Shown: one piece after another, positions 1 to 8,981 of the stretch
Position numbering within the stretch: the stretch's first letter is position 1
Layout: every line of letters begins with the position of its first letter
Source of the DNA: Chromatiales bacterium
GTDB lineage: Bacteria > Pseudomonadota > Gammaproteobacteria > Granulosicoccales > Granulosicoccaceae
DNA length: 45,294 nt
Direction of reading: 5' to 3'
Assembly (NCBI GenBank): GCA_020631335.1
Contig: JAHDHK010000009.1
Span: 589-45,882, forward strand
Notes under the pieces: model-generated
Seen by the model: the letters and a program-made list of their open reading frames with translations, nothing else
Told to the model about the DNA's origin: nothing
Database searches by the model: none
Made by a program: the position numbers and the translations under genes

Positions 1-1076
1 GCAACTGCATCGTCTACAAGTAGCTGATCATCAAAATTGCCTTCGAAAAGATTGGCTGCGCCTTCTCTGATCGCTTTTGCCTCGCGTTCGGAGTTAACGA
101 TCCCTGCGATCACCGGTGAGCCGTTGTCACTCGCGATTTTAAGTGTGGCCGGTCGTTTGATAACGGCTCGTTTCGGGACTTCAGGTGTCGGCGTAGTACC
201 TGCGTCATCGGCGACGGAGAACTCCGAGTTAACGTCGAGGTAGTCACCCAGCAACTGCCTGGCAAGCGCCGTCTTTAGCTGGCCCACTGCAACTGAATCA
301 ACGGTGCCGCCGAATATCGCTCCTGAATGTGTGATTTTGATAAAAGGGTTTTCGATGTTGTCTATCTGATCGATCAGCTTAATCGTGCCATCCAGCCAGC
401 GAGGTTTGGCGGAACCGACATAGGTAGACATGTCGTCTTCTACATTGGCAGCACCGAATTTGCCTTGTACCGCTGCGAGAATTCGCTGCATCGATGTTTC
501 ATCAGGCACGATACCCTGTACCGTAACCTGCCCGTCGGCAACAGTGATATCCAGCGTCGACGGAGAGAGTGTTTCATCCAGCACAAGTCCGTCCGGAGCG
601 ATGCTGAGAGACCCGTTCCCGGTGGCTGGTGTATCAGTTGTTGTTGCACCGGCATTTGAGGCATCCGGTCCACTGGCAGTCTGGCCGGTGTCGGATTGAT
701 TGCTGTCGGGCGGTGTTGCGAAGCTATCCGTTGCGTTCAATGCATCGCTGTCACCGGACAGTCGCAGGTTATTGTAAACGCGGGCAACACCGTAGATGCT
801 GGCGGCTCTTACTTCGGCTTTCTGACGCACGATTTCTGACGGTACGGTACCGGCGAGCATGACGTCCTGGCCGGAGATGAGTATGTTCTCATCGCTGAGG
901 CCGATATCCCGCAGGGTGTCACTGACCCGTGCGTCGAGGTCGCTTTCGATCTCCGGGCGCAATACAGAGAAGCACAGGTACAGGGCTGCTGCCAATAGCA
1001 GGATACCCAGCAGAAGCAGTAACAGTGCACTGCCGGTGCCCGCCACTCGCGATGGTGTGGTTCGGTTAGATTGCAT
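1..1076 (-). CDS. BON-domain envelope protein, 3' end off the left edge
   Basis: An uninterrupted minus-strand frame runs from an ATG at 1076 to the window edge (358 codons, no stop), so the gene is partial. The translation starts MQSNRTTPSR, has one hydrophobic segment at about residues 15-38 (inner-membrane anchor or uncleaved signal), then a BON-like module at about 41-107 (ending YGVARVYNNLRL), a Thr/Ser/Asp-rich linker, and further BON-like segments such as LDITVADGQVTVQGIVPDE. In the family, BON modules bind envelope lipid or peptidoglycan-associated partners. Proteins with an N-terminal anchor and several BON modules often end in an OmpA domain, but any such end would lie outside the window. 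The upstream AAAGAGAT is an acceptable ribosome-binding site. The BON assignment is by pattern only; the exact role is unknown. Confidence 0.7.
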   Translation of the reverse strand, partial: MQSNRTTPSRVAGTGSALLLLLLGILLLAAALYLCFSVLRPEIESDLDARVSDTLRDIGLSDENILISGQDVMLAGTVPSEIVRQKAEVRAASIYGVARVYNNLRLSGDSDALNATDSFATPPDSNQSDTGQTASGPDASNAGATTTDTPATGNGSLSIAPDGLVLDETLSPSTLDITVADGQVTVQGIVPDETSMQRILAAVQGKFGAANVEDDMSTYVGSAKPRWLDGTIKLIDQIDNIENPFIKITHSGAIFGGTVDSVAVGQLKTALARQLLGDYLDVNSEFSVADDAGTTPTPEVPKRAVIKRPATLKIASDNGSPVIAGIVNSEREAKAIREGAANLFEGNFDDQLLVDDAV

Positions 1077-1304
1077 CACGTATCTCTTTTATTCTTATAA
1101 GTGGTTGCCAACCGGGCGTCGCAGCGGTTTCGACGCAGCCAGCCTAGGCTACTGGCAGCAATTACTGTATCCGGATAAATTCTTCTTGTATGGTGAGTGT
1201 AGTAGAACCCGGACAAACCTCCATGAGACTATCAAATGTGCTGTTGCACTATCCTGACCGAAACGAAAGTATTTCCCGGTATAACTCGTCAGTCTTTTGA
1301 CTCA

Positions 1305-2621
1305 ATGAAAAATTCAAGCTACTCAACGCTGGTTATTTTTTGCATGTGGTTTTTTATCAGCGCACTGGCCGCCGAGACACATGCATCAGAACCCAATGCC
1401 GCACAAGTGGTTTCGCAATGTCGCAACCTGTCGCTTGATCAGTCCGGCTTCGAAGAATGTCTGATTGTGCTGGAGCGAGATGCCGAATTGGCGATGGCTG
1501 GCATCGAGACTGACTGGGCAGAGCTGGTGGAGTCGAGTGATGGCGTGTCGGATACCGATTCCGGCTCATCGGAGGTTGAACGCCTTCGATTAATGGAAAC
1601 ACAGTTCCGCGATTATCGTGATCAGTATTGTGACTTCACCGTCGCCGGTCTTGATGAAATTTCCCGCGAGCCGGCGGTTCAGGCTTGCCGGATCTCGTTG
1701 AACAGAGCGCGAGCCAATGAATTGCGCAGGTTGTACGTGGAGAGACGTACGAGATTGGCGCATGGCAGTTTTTATCGCGGCTATTTTCTGCTAACAGACG
1801 ACAAAGGCATTTTTCAGTCATGTGATCTCCGGCAGGACTGGATCGTTGACGATCAGTCCGATGAGATCGAAAGCATCAATGAGCGTTATCGCGAGGTGAC
1901 GACCGAGGTGCTTGAGCTGGTTTATCTGGAATTTCGTGGTCGGCTTGTGACAGTAGAAAAAACGCGCCCTGTGATGCAGATCAACCGGCTCAACCTGCTT
2001 CGGCCGGTACTTGATCGCGACTGTACCACCGCGGTGATGAGTATCGGGATTGAAGCGGTGGATGAAACCGAGCTCCAATCAGCTGACGGGGAAGCGGTGT
2101 TGAATGATGAAATTGCTGATACTGAGGTGCCTGACGCTACCCCTGTTACCACAGAGGCCACCATTGATAGCTATGGTGCGGCCGGGTTTTTATACGGTTA
2201 TTTCGGTGAATGGACTTCTGCCTGTGCGGCCGATGCCGGACAGGTCTGTCAGGCTCAGGCGCAACAGCTGTTTGCCTCAGAAGGCAACTGGTCACTGCTG
2301 ATTGATCGCTCGAGTGCTCGAAGCTGGCGGATTCGGTTGATGCCGACTACTGATAGTCACATTGTTGACAGTGGCATTCAGTTGTCAGTGGATGGCGTCG
2401 CGCAGACAACTATTCCAGTCGCTTCTCAGCAGATGCTGTTGAATCAACCGCTGGTGTTGCTGCAAGGTGAAGCAGCACTTCAGATGATTAATCGCCTGCG
2501 CACCGGAGGCACGCTTGAAATGTTCTGGAACAATTCTTTACAGAGCAGTACAAGCGTTATGTTTTCGTTAAACGGGGTAACGCTGGCACTCGATTACTTT
2601 GACAGCCTTGATAATCAATAG
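1305..2621 (+). CDS. Secreted LprI-like (DUF1311) protein with IalB-like C-terminal half
   Basis: I take the start at ATG 1305, giving a 438-residue protein beginning MKNSSYSTLV with a clear Sec signal peptide that ends near ALAAETHA. An upstream ATG at 1236 would add 23 residues in front of the signal and is less likely. Residues about 35-150 carry the cysteine and R/E spacing of the lysozyme-inhibitor LprI N-terminal domain (YRDQYC, then QAC and NELRRL). After an acidic linker, the last 140 residues (GYFGEWTSAC onward) resemble invasion-associated locus B: a W..C...C..Q start, beta-rich middle, and an end reading FSLNGVTLALDYF. LprI inhibits lysozyme in some bacteria; that activity is not shown here. 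It is transcribed divergently from the BON gene and converges on the XdhC-like gene. The domain calls are moderate; the function is unproven. Confidence 0.6.
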   Translation: MKNSSYSTLVIFCMWFFISALAAETHASEPNAAQVVSQCRNLSLDQSGFEECLIVLERDAELAMAGIETDWAELVESSDGVSDTDSGSSEVERLRLMETQFRDYRDQYCDFTVAGLDEISREPAVQACRISLNRARANELRRLYVERRTRLAHGSFYRGYFLLTDDKGIFQSCDLRQDWIVDDQSDEIESINERYREVTTEVLELVYLEFRGRLVTVEKTRPVMQINRLNLLRPVLDRDCTTAVMSIGIEAVDETELQSADGEAVLNDEIADTEVPDATPVTTEATIDSYGAAGFLYGYFGEWTSACAADAGQVCQAQAQQLFASEGNWSLLIDRSSARSWRIRLMPTTDSHIVDSGIQLSVDGVAQTTIPVASQQMLLNQPLVLLQGEAALQMINRLRTGGTLEMFWNNSLQSSTSVMFSLNGVTLALDYFDSLDNQ

Positions 2622-2650
2622 TGCACTGCTATTGAAGGGGGCGTTGGTAT

Positions 2651-3703
2651 TCACTGTCGTATCGACCCGGTCTCTTCATTCGACTGTATTTTTCCTGCAG
2701 AAGTAGAGTTGTCCTTAAACGATAACAACTGCGCAACGATGCTGGCGGCGACGATCGCCGGTTGCTTTCCATCGATTGACGGGAGTCCGACAGGAATAAT
2801 CAGTTGATCACTGGCTATCTTGCGTTGTGCCAGCCGCGCTTTGATGAGGTCGGCTTTTTTTGCGCTGCCAATGCATCCTACGTATGTGAATCTGTTGGAA
2901 AGCAGTGCCTGTTTGCAATACTGGTAATCCAATTCATGGTCTCCGGTCGCAATTACCAGCCTGGTTCGACCGGGCAGTTTTTCCAGAGCTTCAGGACTCA
3001 GAGGTGCTTTCGCAACACTGCGCTCACTGTCTGCATTGAATCCGGGTGCGAGCCATTGTACGGATACAGGTAAAAGCGATAACTGTGCTATCAGACTTTT
3101 TGTCATTTCACCTGAGCCAATAACACCGACATTCAATTGTGGTTCACCCACCACCTGTAACAGCGTTGTGAGATGCCCGGTATGAATACGACTTGAACTA
3201 TCCGGTGCGAGGCCATTGGCCAGCATGGATTGCGCGCGTTGGGTAAGCGGGTCTGAGTCAGCGATATCCGGTGTGATCACTCTGAAGTCTGATAAGACAT
3301 TATCGGCGTGCGTCTCGATGGTTTGTGACAGTACGAAACGCTTGCCTTCCTGTTGTAACTGAAAAGCCTTTACCAGCCAGTCTGGTAGGTTGCCGCCACA
3401 TTGAAAGACGCTGAAGACGACTTCGTAGCTGCCATTGCCGGTGCCGAGTATGTTGCCCAGTGGATACTGCGCTACAGCTCCCGTCAGTTTTCTGTTCATG
3501 CATGCCCGGGCACTATCGGCAATTTCTTTGCGTCTGCGGCCCGTGTTCATACTGCCGTGCACGGCGTCATGAGTTACCAGCAGCCTCGCTCCAACGTTAT
3601 CCGGGCTGTAGCCGCTCTTATGCCATATGGTGGCCAGTACCATTTCTCCGTCAGCGGTAGCCAGGTTCATGGCCGCAGCTAGCCAGTTGCTTACTGAAGT
3701 CAT
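2651..3703 (-). CDS. XdhC/CoxI-family protein (molybdenum cofactor insertion factor-like)
   Basis: A 350-residue protein. The N-terminal half has the XdhC_CoxI pattern (ATIWHKSGYSP, then VFSVFQCGGNLP near residue 120, where the family usually has a QCCGG or QCGG motif). The C-terminal half is the XdhC Rossmann domain (VGVIGSGEMTKSL, then VIATGDHELDYQYC, YVGCIGSAKKADLI and an IPVGLPSIDGKQP-type end). Family members bind sulfurated molybdenum cofactor and deliver it to xanthine dehydrogenase or related enzymes. No molybdopterin hydroxylase subunit is near, so the client is unknown. The N-terminal GxVGGGCVE-type stretch usual in XdhC reads HGSMNTGRRRKEI here, which is unusual. The family call is firm; whether it still serves a molybdoenzyme is open. 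Confidence 0.85.
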   Translation of the reverse strand: MTSVSNWLAAAMNLATADGEMVLATIWHKSGYSPDNVGARLLVTHDAVHGSMNTGRRRKEIADSARACMNRKLTGAVAQYPLGNILGTGNGSYEVVFSVFQCGGNLPDWLVKAFQLQQEGKRFVLSQTIETHADNVLSDFRVITPDIADSDPLTQRAQSMLANGLAPDSSSRIHTGHLTTLLQVVGEPQLNVGVIGSGEMTKSLIAQLSLLPVSVQWLAPGFNADSERSVAKAPLSPEALEKLPGRTRLVIATGDHELDYQYCKQALLSNRFTYVGCIGSAKKADLIKARLAQRKIASDQLIIPVGLPSIDGKQPAIVAASIVAQLLSFKDNSTSAGKIQSNEETGSIRQ

Positions 3704-4132
3704 GCGAAAGGTGGCTTGTCTGGTGGTCTTAACATCAGTCAGAAATCCGGTAAATTTGTTATTGCGCGTGGGTGAAAGCCGCTGCGCCGGCAGTAGGAAA
3801 ATTATTTTCCTCGCGGCACGACTTTAGGTTCCAGAGTAGATACTTCTGTGTCATCGGCTAGTCTTTCCGGTGGGGTTTGGTCCAGGCAGGCAGTGTTGCA
3901 CCCCGTTTTTCAGCTCCACTTGAGTCGGTTGATGGCGCGTGATGCATAACCTTTCATTATCAAGTCAGCAGTTCTGTGACACCCGACTATACTCTTTCAT
4001 TAATAAAGTGAAAAACCGGCAGATTAACCCAGTTGTCAACAGGCCAACGGGGCGCGCTGCTGCAAATAATAAGAATCTTTACTAAATAAATACAAAAGCA
4101 AAAACAAAAACAAGTCTGGACGTATTGAACAA
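3704..4132. promoter_or_regulatory. 429-bp divergent intergenic region, xdhC-like / ompA-like
   Basis: No gene is supported here. It must hold the promoters of the minus-strand XdhC-like gene and the plus-strand OmpA-like gene. A TATACT at 3988-3993 is a reasonable -10 for the OmpA gene, but no good -35 sits at 16-18 bp. The transcript leader would be about 135 nt and is A/C rich just before the start (runs of A and CAAAAA near 4090-4110). A 9-bp direct repeat CTTTCATTA occurs at 3951-3959 and 3994-4002. A perfect short palindrome lies at 3796-3810 and is listed separately. Confidence 0.5.
3796..3810. promoter_or_regulatory. Palindrome, candidate operator
   Basis: GGAAAAT-T-ATTTTCC is a perfect inverted repeat with 7-bp arms and a 1-nt centre, about 95 bp upstream of the XdhC-like start. 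Position and symmetry fit a dimeric regulator site, but it is a single copy and short. Confidence 0.3.
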
Positions 4133-5362
4133 ATGAAAATGAACTCACTAGTGCCGGCATTGGCGATCTCGACGTTTGTAGCAACTGTTGCCAGCTCCCC
4201 GGTGTATTCGCAATCAAGTGACGGGTGGGACGGGAAGTTTCCCAAACGATTCTATCTGGGGGCCGGAGGGGGTAATTCCCGACTTGAACCGGCGACTGGC
4301 GGCACTCTGTTCGGCGTGACAGATACTTCAGACAGAGGGGGGCTGGCGTTCGCCGGATTTGATTTCAGTCGTCGTCTGTCATTCGAGTTACAGTTTGCCG
4401 ACCTCGGGTCCGCCTCACTGCAAAATACTGATACGCAGGAACAGGTTGGCATTGACTACAGTGAAATCTCCATCAGCGGTCTTTACTATCTGTGGAATGA
4501 TTATGCCGACGATGATTACCTCGATTATGACGGGCTTGATCTTCGCGCCGGCTTTTCATTTTTTGCCCGGGTCGGTGCCGGACAAATGGAAAACGAGTCA
4601 GTCGGCAACGTAAGTTACACGCGTGAGAACGATATACAGATCCTTGCCGGTCTGGGAATAGAATACGGTTTACGTAACGGGTTGGCCGGGCGACTGGAAC
4701 ATGTGCGCTATGACACCGACGCTGAATATACCGGGGTGGCTGTGCTCTATCGTTTCGGTGGCGTCGACGAAGAAGACCTGGCACCGGCAGACGAACCACA
4801 GCTTCCTGTGTTGCCGGCGCCTGCGCCGATATCGCCTCTGCCTCCGCCGCCCCCACCGCCACCTGCGCCTGAGGTAATACCAGAGCTTCCGGAAATACCG
4901 GCGATACCTGAAGCACCTGAGCTCGTATCCAACGATATTGATGCCGACGGTGTATTGAATGATCTGGATCTTTGCCCGGAAACCATTGCTGGAACACCGG
5001 TCAACAGTGACGGCTGTGAGATGTTTAACGGTGTCATCGAAGGCATCAACTTTCTAACCGGTTCGGACACATTGACTGAAGTGGCAAGGGTGACACTGGA
5101 TGACGTCGTCCAGACGCTGCGGGAATTTCCGGATGTGAAGCTATCTGTTCAGGCGCACACAGATGATCAGGGTGAAGAGGTAAACAATCTTGAGTTATCG
5201 CGACGTCGTGCTCTATCAGTGGTTCGCTACCTGATTGCCCAGGGTATCTCGATTGATCGACTGCAGGCACGTGCCTACGGTGAAAGCCGGCCAATTGCTG
5301 ACAACACCACGCAGGAAGGTCGACTCATTAACCGGCGGGTTGAATTTCGCACAGTTCAGTAG
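4133..5362 (+). CDS. OmpA-family outer membrane protein with TSP3-type linker
   Basis: A 409-residue protein with a Sec signal peptide (cleavage near PVYSQ), an N-terminal beta-barrel of about 170 residues (FYLGAGGGNSR start, alternating segments ending in AVLYRFGG), a proline-rich linker (SPLPPPPPPPPAPE near residue 240), one calcium-type thrombospondin-3 motif (DIDADGVLNDLDLCP, then the NSDGCE that commonly precedes OmpA domains), and a C-terminal OmpA peptidoglycan-binding domain (LSVQAHTDDQGEEVNNLELS, RALSVVRYL, YGESRPIADNTT, NRRVEF). It should link outer membrane to peptidoglycan. The start at ATG 4133 gives a standard signal peptide; another ATG two codons on is possible. It heads a run of three same-strand genes whose products all carry DxDxDG motifs. 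Confidence 0.9.
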   Translation: MKMNSLVPALAISTFVATVASSPVYSQSSDGWDGKFPKRFYLGAGGGNSRLEPATGGTLFGVTDTSDRGGLAFAGFDFSRRLSFELQFADLGSASLQNTDTQEQVGIDYSEISISGLYYLWNDYADDDYLDYDGLDLRAGFSFFARVGAGQMENESVGNVSYTRENDIQILAGLGIEYGLRNGLAGRLEHVRYDTDAEYTGVAVLYRFGGVDEEDLAPADEPQLPVLPAPAPISPLPPPPPPPPAPEVIPELPEIPAIPEAPELVSNDIDADGVLNDLDLCPETIAGTPVNSDGCEMFNGVIEGINFLTGSDTLTEVARVTLDDVVQTLREFPDVKLSVQAHTDDQGEEVNNLELSRRRALSVVRYLIAQGISIDRLQARAYGESRPIADNTTQEGRLINRRVEFRTVQ

Positions 5363-5368
5363 TGATAA

Positions 5369-5410
5369 GGCCATATGATTTTCAGGCCGGGTTCTGGAAA
5401 TCATATGGCC
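5369..5410 (+). terminator. Strong hairpin downstream of the OmpA-like gene, no T-run
   Basis: Arms GGCCATATGATTTTCAG (5369-5385) and CTGGAAATCATATGGCC (5394-5410) pair over 17 bp with one G-T wobble and an 8-nt loop, starting 7 nt after the stop codon. There is no T-run after it, so it is not a classical intrinsic terminator. It may stabilise the 3' end of the ompA-like mRNA or reduce read-through into the next gene. Confidence 0.6.
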
Positions 5411-5605
5411 GGTTGCAGGGTGAAGTACTGAGCGTCCCTGCATCGAATCCAATCAGGTGCTCAATCAGAGTGTCGGGAACAAGCTTGCCGGAATAAAAGC
5501 TGAACTCCGGTTTGTTTACCGAACACCCAACAATAAAAAGCAACTGACAAGTTCGAGCACAAAGGGATTGTCCGGGCTGGCAAATTGATCAGGTACTTGG
5601 ATCTC

Positions 5606-8600
5606 ATGTTGAAATTGAACGCTAAAACCGTACAACTCAGTCTGTTAGCAATACTGACGCTATTGTGCAGTACTGTTTCAGCTGCAACAGTACCTGATTT
5701 GAACTTCAGTGCCTCTCCTGTGCTGGTCGGTGGTCCTGAGCTGCAGGTGGGCGCAGTGTATCGCTTTCACGATGTGGCAGAAGGTACCCATGCCGATGTG
5801 GAAGTACTCACACTTGAGAATACCCGCCTGATCAGTATTGATGATAACAGTCATCAATCACTATCTTTTCGTCCGAGACTAGAGCCGCAGGGTGATAACG
5901 GGTATGTGATATTTGCACTCACACTGATTGATGCGGCCAGCCAGTCTGCGCAGTTGATCAACACCCGGGTGAGCCTTGCGGCTAACCGGGACATTGCTGA
6001 CGAAATAGTTGTTCATGCAGTGTCGGACTATACCCGCGAATTCATGACGACGCTTGAGCTGTCCAGTGATAAAAGCAATGCACTGTTTATAAAGCCGGGT
6101 ATTTCCGCTGATCATTCAGGGGTAGTTGATTCCTATTCTTCTGTAAGCGCCAGTATTGTTCAATTGCCCCGGCTCTTAATTGAAATCAGAGCCAACGCTT
6201 CGCAAAGTGCCGATGTTTCAGTGTTGTTCGATGAGAAGCGTTATTCAAATGCGGTATTTACGAATATTAATGATAAACCTGTGGCAGTGGATGATCACCA
6301 TGTGTTCGATGTGAACAAAACACTGGTGGTGCCGGCGTATCAAGGGTTGCTCGCTAACGACAGTGATATAGATGTCGGAATCGACACTGATGTGCTGGAG
6401 ATTTCACATTTCCGGATAAATTCAGTAGAACACAGTACCGACACCACAGCCTCGTTCAAGGAAGGTGCGGTCACGATTAACAAGGACGGTGCCTACCGGT
6501 TTGTACCGGCAGTTAATTATCGTGGAGCTGTTTCAGCCATAGATTACATTGTGAGAGATGGCAGTGGTGGGTTTGACACGGCGGCGTTGGCCCTGGTGTC
6601 ACGTAATACCGGTAATGGAAAACGCACAGTGGCTGATGCAACTTCTATAGAGTTGCTTGTCCCCGAGGACATCAACACGGATGGTTATATTAATCGTGAG
6701 GAATTGCAGGGGCAGCTGGATGTGAGCGTGTTGCTTCCAGATAATGCAGTTACAGGCAGTGTGGTGTTTGTAGACAGCGGGACTGAAACACAGAGTGCTG
6801 TTATTGACGAAAATCACCTGCTTGAACAACGGGTGAAGTTTGCTTTTACTCCACCTTCAGATGGTCAGATAGTTTCATTTGATGCCCGTCTGGAGAGCCA
6901 GGAAGGTGTGTTGTTGTCGGCGCATACGTTAAGTGTGCAGGCTGACCTTACTATTCCTGAGCGGCCCTTGATCAGAATTGTTGCAGACACCGATGACAGT
7001 GGCTTTCTGTCTGCAGAAGAACACAACACCAATGTAGTCGTCGTTGTCACTCTTCCAGTGGGGGTGGCTGTGAATGATACAGTGTATGTTGACTATGGTG
7101 TTGGTAATGAATCTCTCGTGTTGACTCCGCTCGATGTGGCTGAAGGCATGGTCAGCTTTACACTGCCCGTAGCGCAGGAAGGACAAACACTTTCGGTGGT
7201 TGCATCTATTGTAGATGAGGCCGAGAACCGTTCACCAAGCGGTTCGGATTCTGTACTGATCGACACCATTGCGCCACCTGTTCCCACCGTTGCCGTGTTA
7301 TTGAGTGCCAGTGCCACACCGTTGGTGGCTGGTACATTTCCGGTTGATGGCGACTACATCTTATCGGTGAAGTTAAATGAAATCACCTATGTAACAGAAG
7401 ACACAGCCCTGAGTGTTGATGAAGCGGGTAACTGGCAACTTCTGGTGCCTGTATCTGACGCTCTTCCCGATGGAACTTATGACGTAGTCGCCTTGGTGGC
7501 AGATATCGCCGGAAATTCGAGCACAGATCAAACAGCCGCTGAATTGTCGATTGATCTTATTGCACCTGTAATCAGTGTTGACGAGATCGCCCCGTCATCC
7601 GATGCAGCACCGATGATATCAGGCGTAGCAGATGAGGCTGATTCCGGAGTGGTTCAAATTTCTACCGAACAGGGTGAGGCCGTCTGTCTGGCAGTTACCA
7701 ACAATGAAGGGCAGTGGTCGTGTCATGTTCGAAGACAACTGTTGAGCGGGGAAAATAAACTGATTGCATCGGCAAGTGATATTGCAGGCAATACGACCAA
7801 TCAGCCTTTTACGGTCAGCGTTGTGTTTACCAGCGACAGCGATGGTGACGGTATTGCAGATGATATTGAAGGGACAGCTGATACTGATGGAGACAATGTA
7901 GCGGATTATCTGGATCTTGACAGTGATAACGATGGCATTACAGACGCCGTTGAGGGCATGATTGATACTGATCTGGACGGCGAGCGTGATTACATTGATT
8001 CTGATTCGGATGGTGACGGTATCTCTGATCTCATCGAATCCACAGGTGCCGCGACTGCAATTACTATCACTGTCGTGGGTTCAAACGGTATAGCCGATGA
8101 TCTTGAAACCACAGCGGATAGCGGTGAAGTCGAAGCACCTCGAGACAGTGATGGTGATCAGCACCCTGATTTTCGCGATCTGGATAGTGACAATGATGGT
8201 ATTCCCGATCGATCAGAAAACACGGCTGCAGCTGCATTAAATTCCGCTGCTGCTGTGGATTCGGATAGCGATGGACTACCCGACTATATAGACCTCGATG
8301 CTGACCAGGACAGTATTCCAGACATTGTCGAGCAGCAAATGAATGACAATCATGCAGATGGAAGAGTCGACCTCTTCACCGATCTTGACCTGAATGGCTT
8401 GCACGATGACATAGACTCCGCAATTCAGCCGCTGGATCTTGATGGCGACGGCTTGTGGAATTTTGTAGATCTTGATAGTGACGGTGACGGGCGTTTCGAT
8501 ATTGCTGAATATGGTGGCGCCGACTCTAATAGAGATGGACGGCATGACGATGCCATAGATTTAAATGCCAATGCGATCAATGATGCTGTCGACAGCAGAA

Positions 8601-8977
8601 TCACCGGCGGTACGGATGCAGATGATGACGGAATAGACGATCTGTATGACGCCGACTATACCGCGGGCAATGATACCGATGGTGATGGCATCTCTGATGT
8701 GTTTGATGCAGATGCCGATGGTGATGGCCTGATTGATGCGATCGACATTCAGTCTACCGGTGCTGAATCATTGCGGCAGGTGTATGAGTTTCAACCCACC
8801 ACTGGCGCGGTGCTTTCCACCGGTACGGGAACTTTGGGTGGAGGGTGTGTATTAGTGTCGTTTCCGGGTACTCAAAGTGATCGTCGTGTCGATCCCTTTT
8901 TATTGATTCTTTTATTGTTTGCTCAGTGCGGCTTATGGCGTTCCTGTCGTCGCACAGCATGTTTTACGCAGGGTTAG
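5606..8977 (+). CDS. Large secreted surface protein: cadherin/Ig-like domains, EF-hand loops, TSP3-type repeats, C-terminal sorting tail
   Basis: From ATG 5606 the product is 1123 residues with a signal peptide ending CSTVSA; a TTG at 5585 would add 7 residues. Order: a beta-rich N-terminal region; a cadherin/VCBS-like unit at about 225-340 ([22 protein letters not shown]); two Ig-like units, each opened by a textbook EF-hand loop ([12 protein letters not shown] at 355-366, [12 protein letters not shown] at 461-472); two more Ig-like units starting at IAPPVPTV and IAPVISVD; then from about residue 750 a calcium-type DSDGDGIxDxxE array. The end reads GGGCVL, then [11 protein letters not shown] and an Arg cluster, a tripartite tail like known CTERM sorting signals. 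It is probably a calcium-dependent cell-surface or adhesive protein. It lies 4 nt upstream of a gene for a protein with the same kind of tail. Domain calls are by eye; the function is inferred. Confidence 0.8.
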   Translation: MLKLNAKTVQLSLLAILTLLCSTVSAATVPDLNFSASPVLVGGPELQVGAVYRFHDVAEGTHADVEVLTLENTRLISIDDNSHQSLSFRPRLEPQGDNGYVIFALTLIDAASQSAQLINTRVSLAANRDIADEIVVHAVSDYTREFMTTLELSSDKSNALFIKPGISADHSGVVDSYSSVSASIVQLPRLLIEIRANASQSADVSVLFDEKRYSNAVFTNINDKPVAVDDHHVFDVNKTLVVPAYQGLLANDSDIDVGIDTDVLEISHFRINSVEHSTDTTASFKEGAVTINKDGAYRFVPAVNYRGAVSAIDYIVRDGSGGFDTAALALVSRNTGNGKRTVADATSIELLVPEDINTDGYINREELQGQLDVSVLLPDNAVTGSVVFVDSGTETQSAVIDENHLLEQRVKFAFTPPSDGQIVSFDARLESQEGVLLSAHTLSVQADLTIPERPLIRIVADTDDSGFLSAEEHNTNVVVVVTLPVGVAVNDTVYVDYGVGNESLVLTPLDVAEGMVSFTLPVAQEGQTLSVVASIVDEAENRSPSGSDSVLIDTIAPPVPTVAVLLSASATPLVAGTFPVDGDYILSVKLNEITYVTEDTALSVDEAGNWQLLVPVSDALPDGTYDVVALVADIAGNSSTDQTAAELSIDLIAPVISVDEIAPSSDAAPMISGVADEADSGVVQISTEQGEAVCLAVTNNEGQWSCHVRRQLLSGENKLIASASDIAGNTTNQPFTVSVVFTSDSDGDGIADDIEGTADTDGDNVADYLDLDSDNDGITDAVEGMIDTDLDGERDYIDSDSDGDGISDLIESTGAATAITITVVGSNGIADDLETTADSGEVEAPRDSDGDQHPDFRDLDSDNDGIPDRSENTAAAALNSAAAVDSDSDGLPDYIDLDADQDSIPDIVEQQMNDNHADGRVDLFTDLDLNGLHDDIDSAIQPLDLDGDGLWNFVDLDSDGDGRFDIAEYGGADSNRDGRHDDAIDLNANAINDAVDSRITGGTDADDDGIDDLYDADYTAGNDTDGDGISDVFDADADGDGLIDAIDIQSTGAESLRQVYEFQPTTGAVLSTGTGTLGGGCVLVSFPGTQSDRRVDPFLLILLLFAQCGLWRSCRRTACFTQG

Positions 8978-8981
8978 ATCA

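Noticed and set aside
3704-3900. GGTGAAAGCCG and TTTAGGTTCC ... TTTGGTCCAGG stretches resembling cobalamin or guanidine-I riboswitch pieces
   Set aside because: Only isolated pieces match. The conserved core helices and spacing are missing, and the downstream plus-strand gene (ompA-like) is not a known target.
4473-5070. Long minus-strand open frames across the ompA-like gene
   Set aside because: These are shadows of the proline- and glycine-rich codons of the real gene, with low-complexity translations and no ribosome-binding site.
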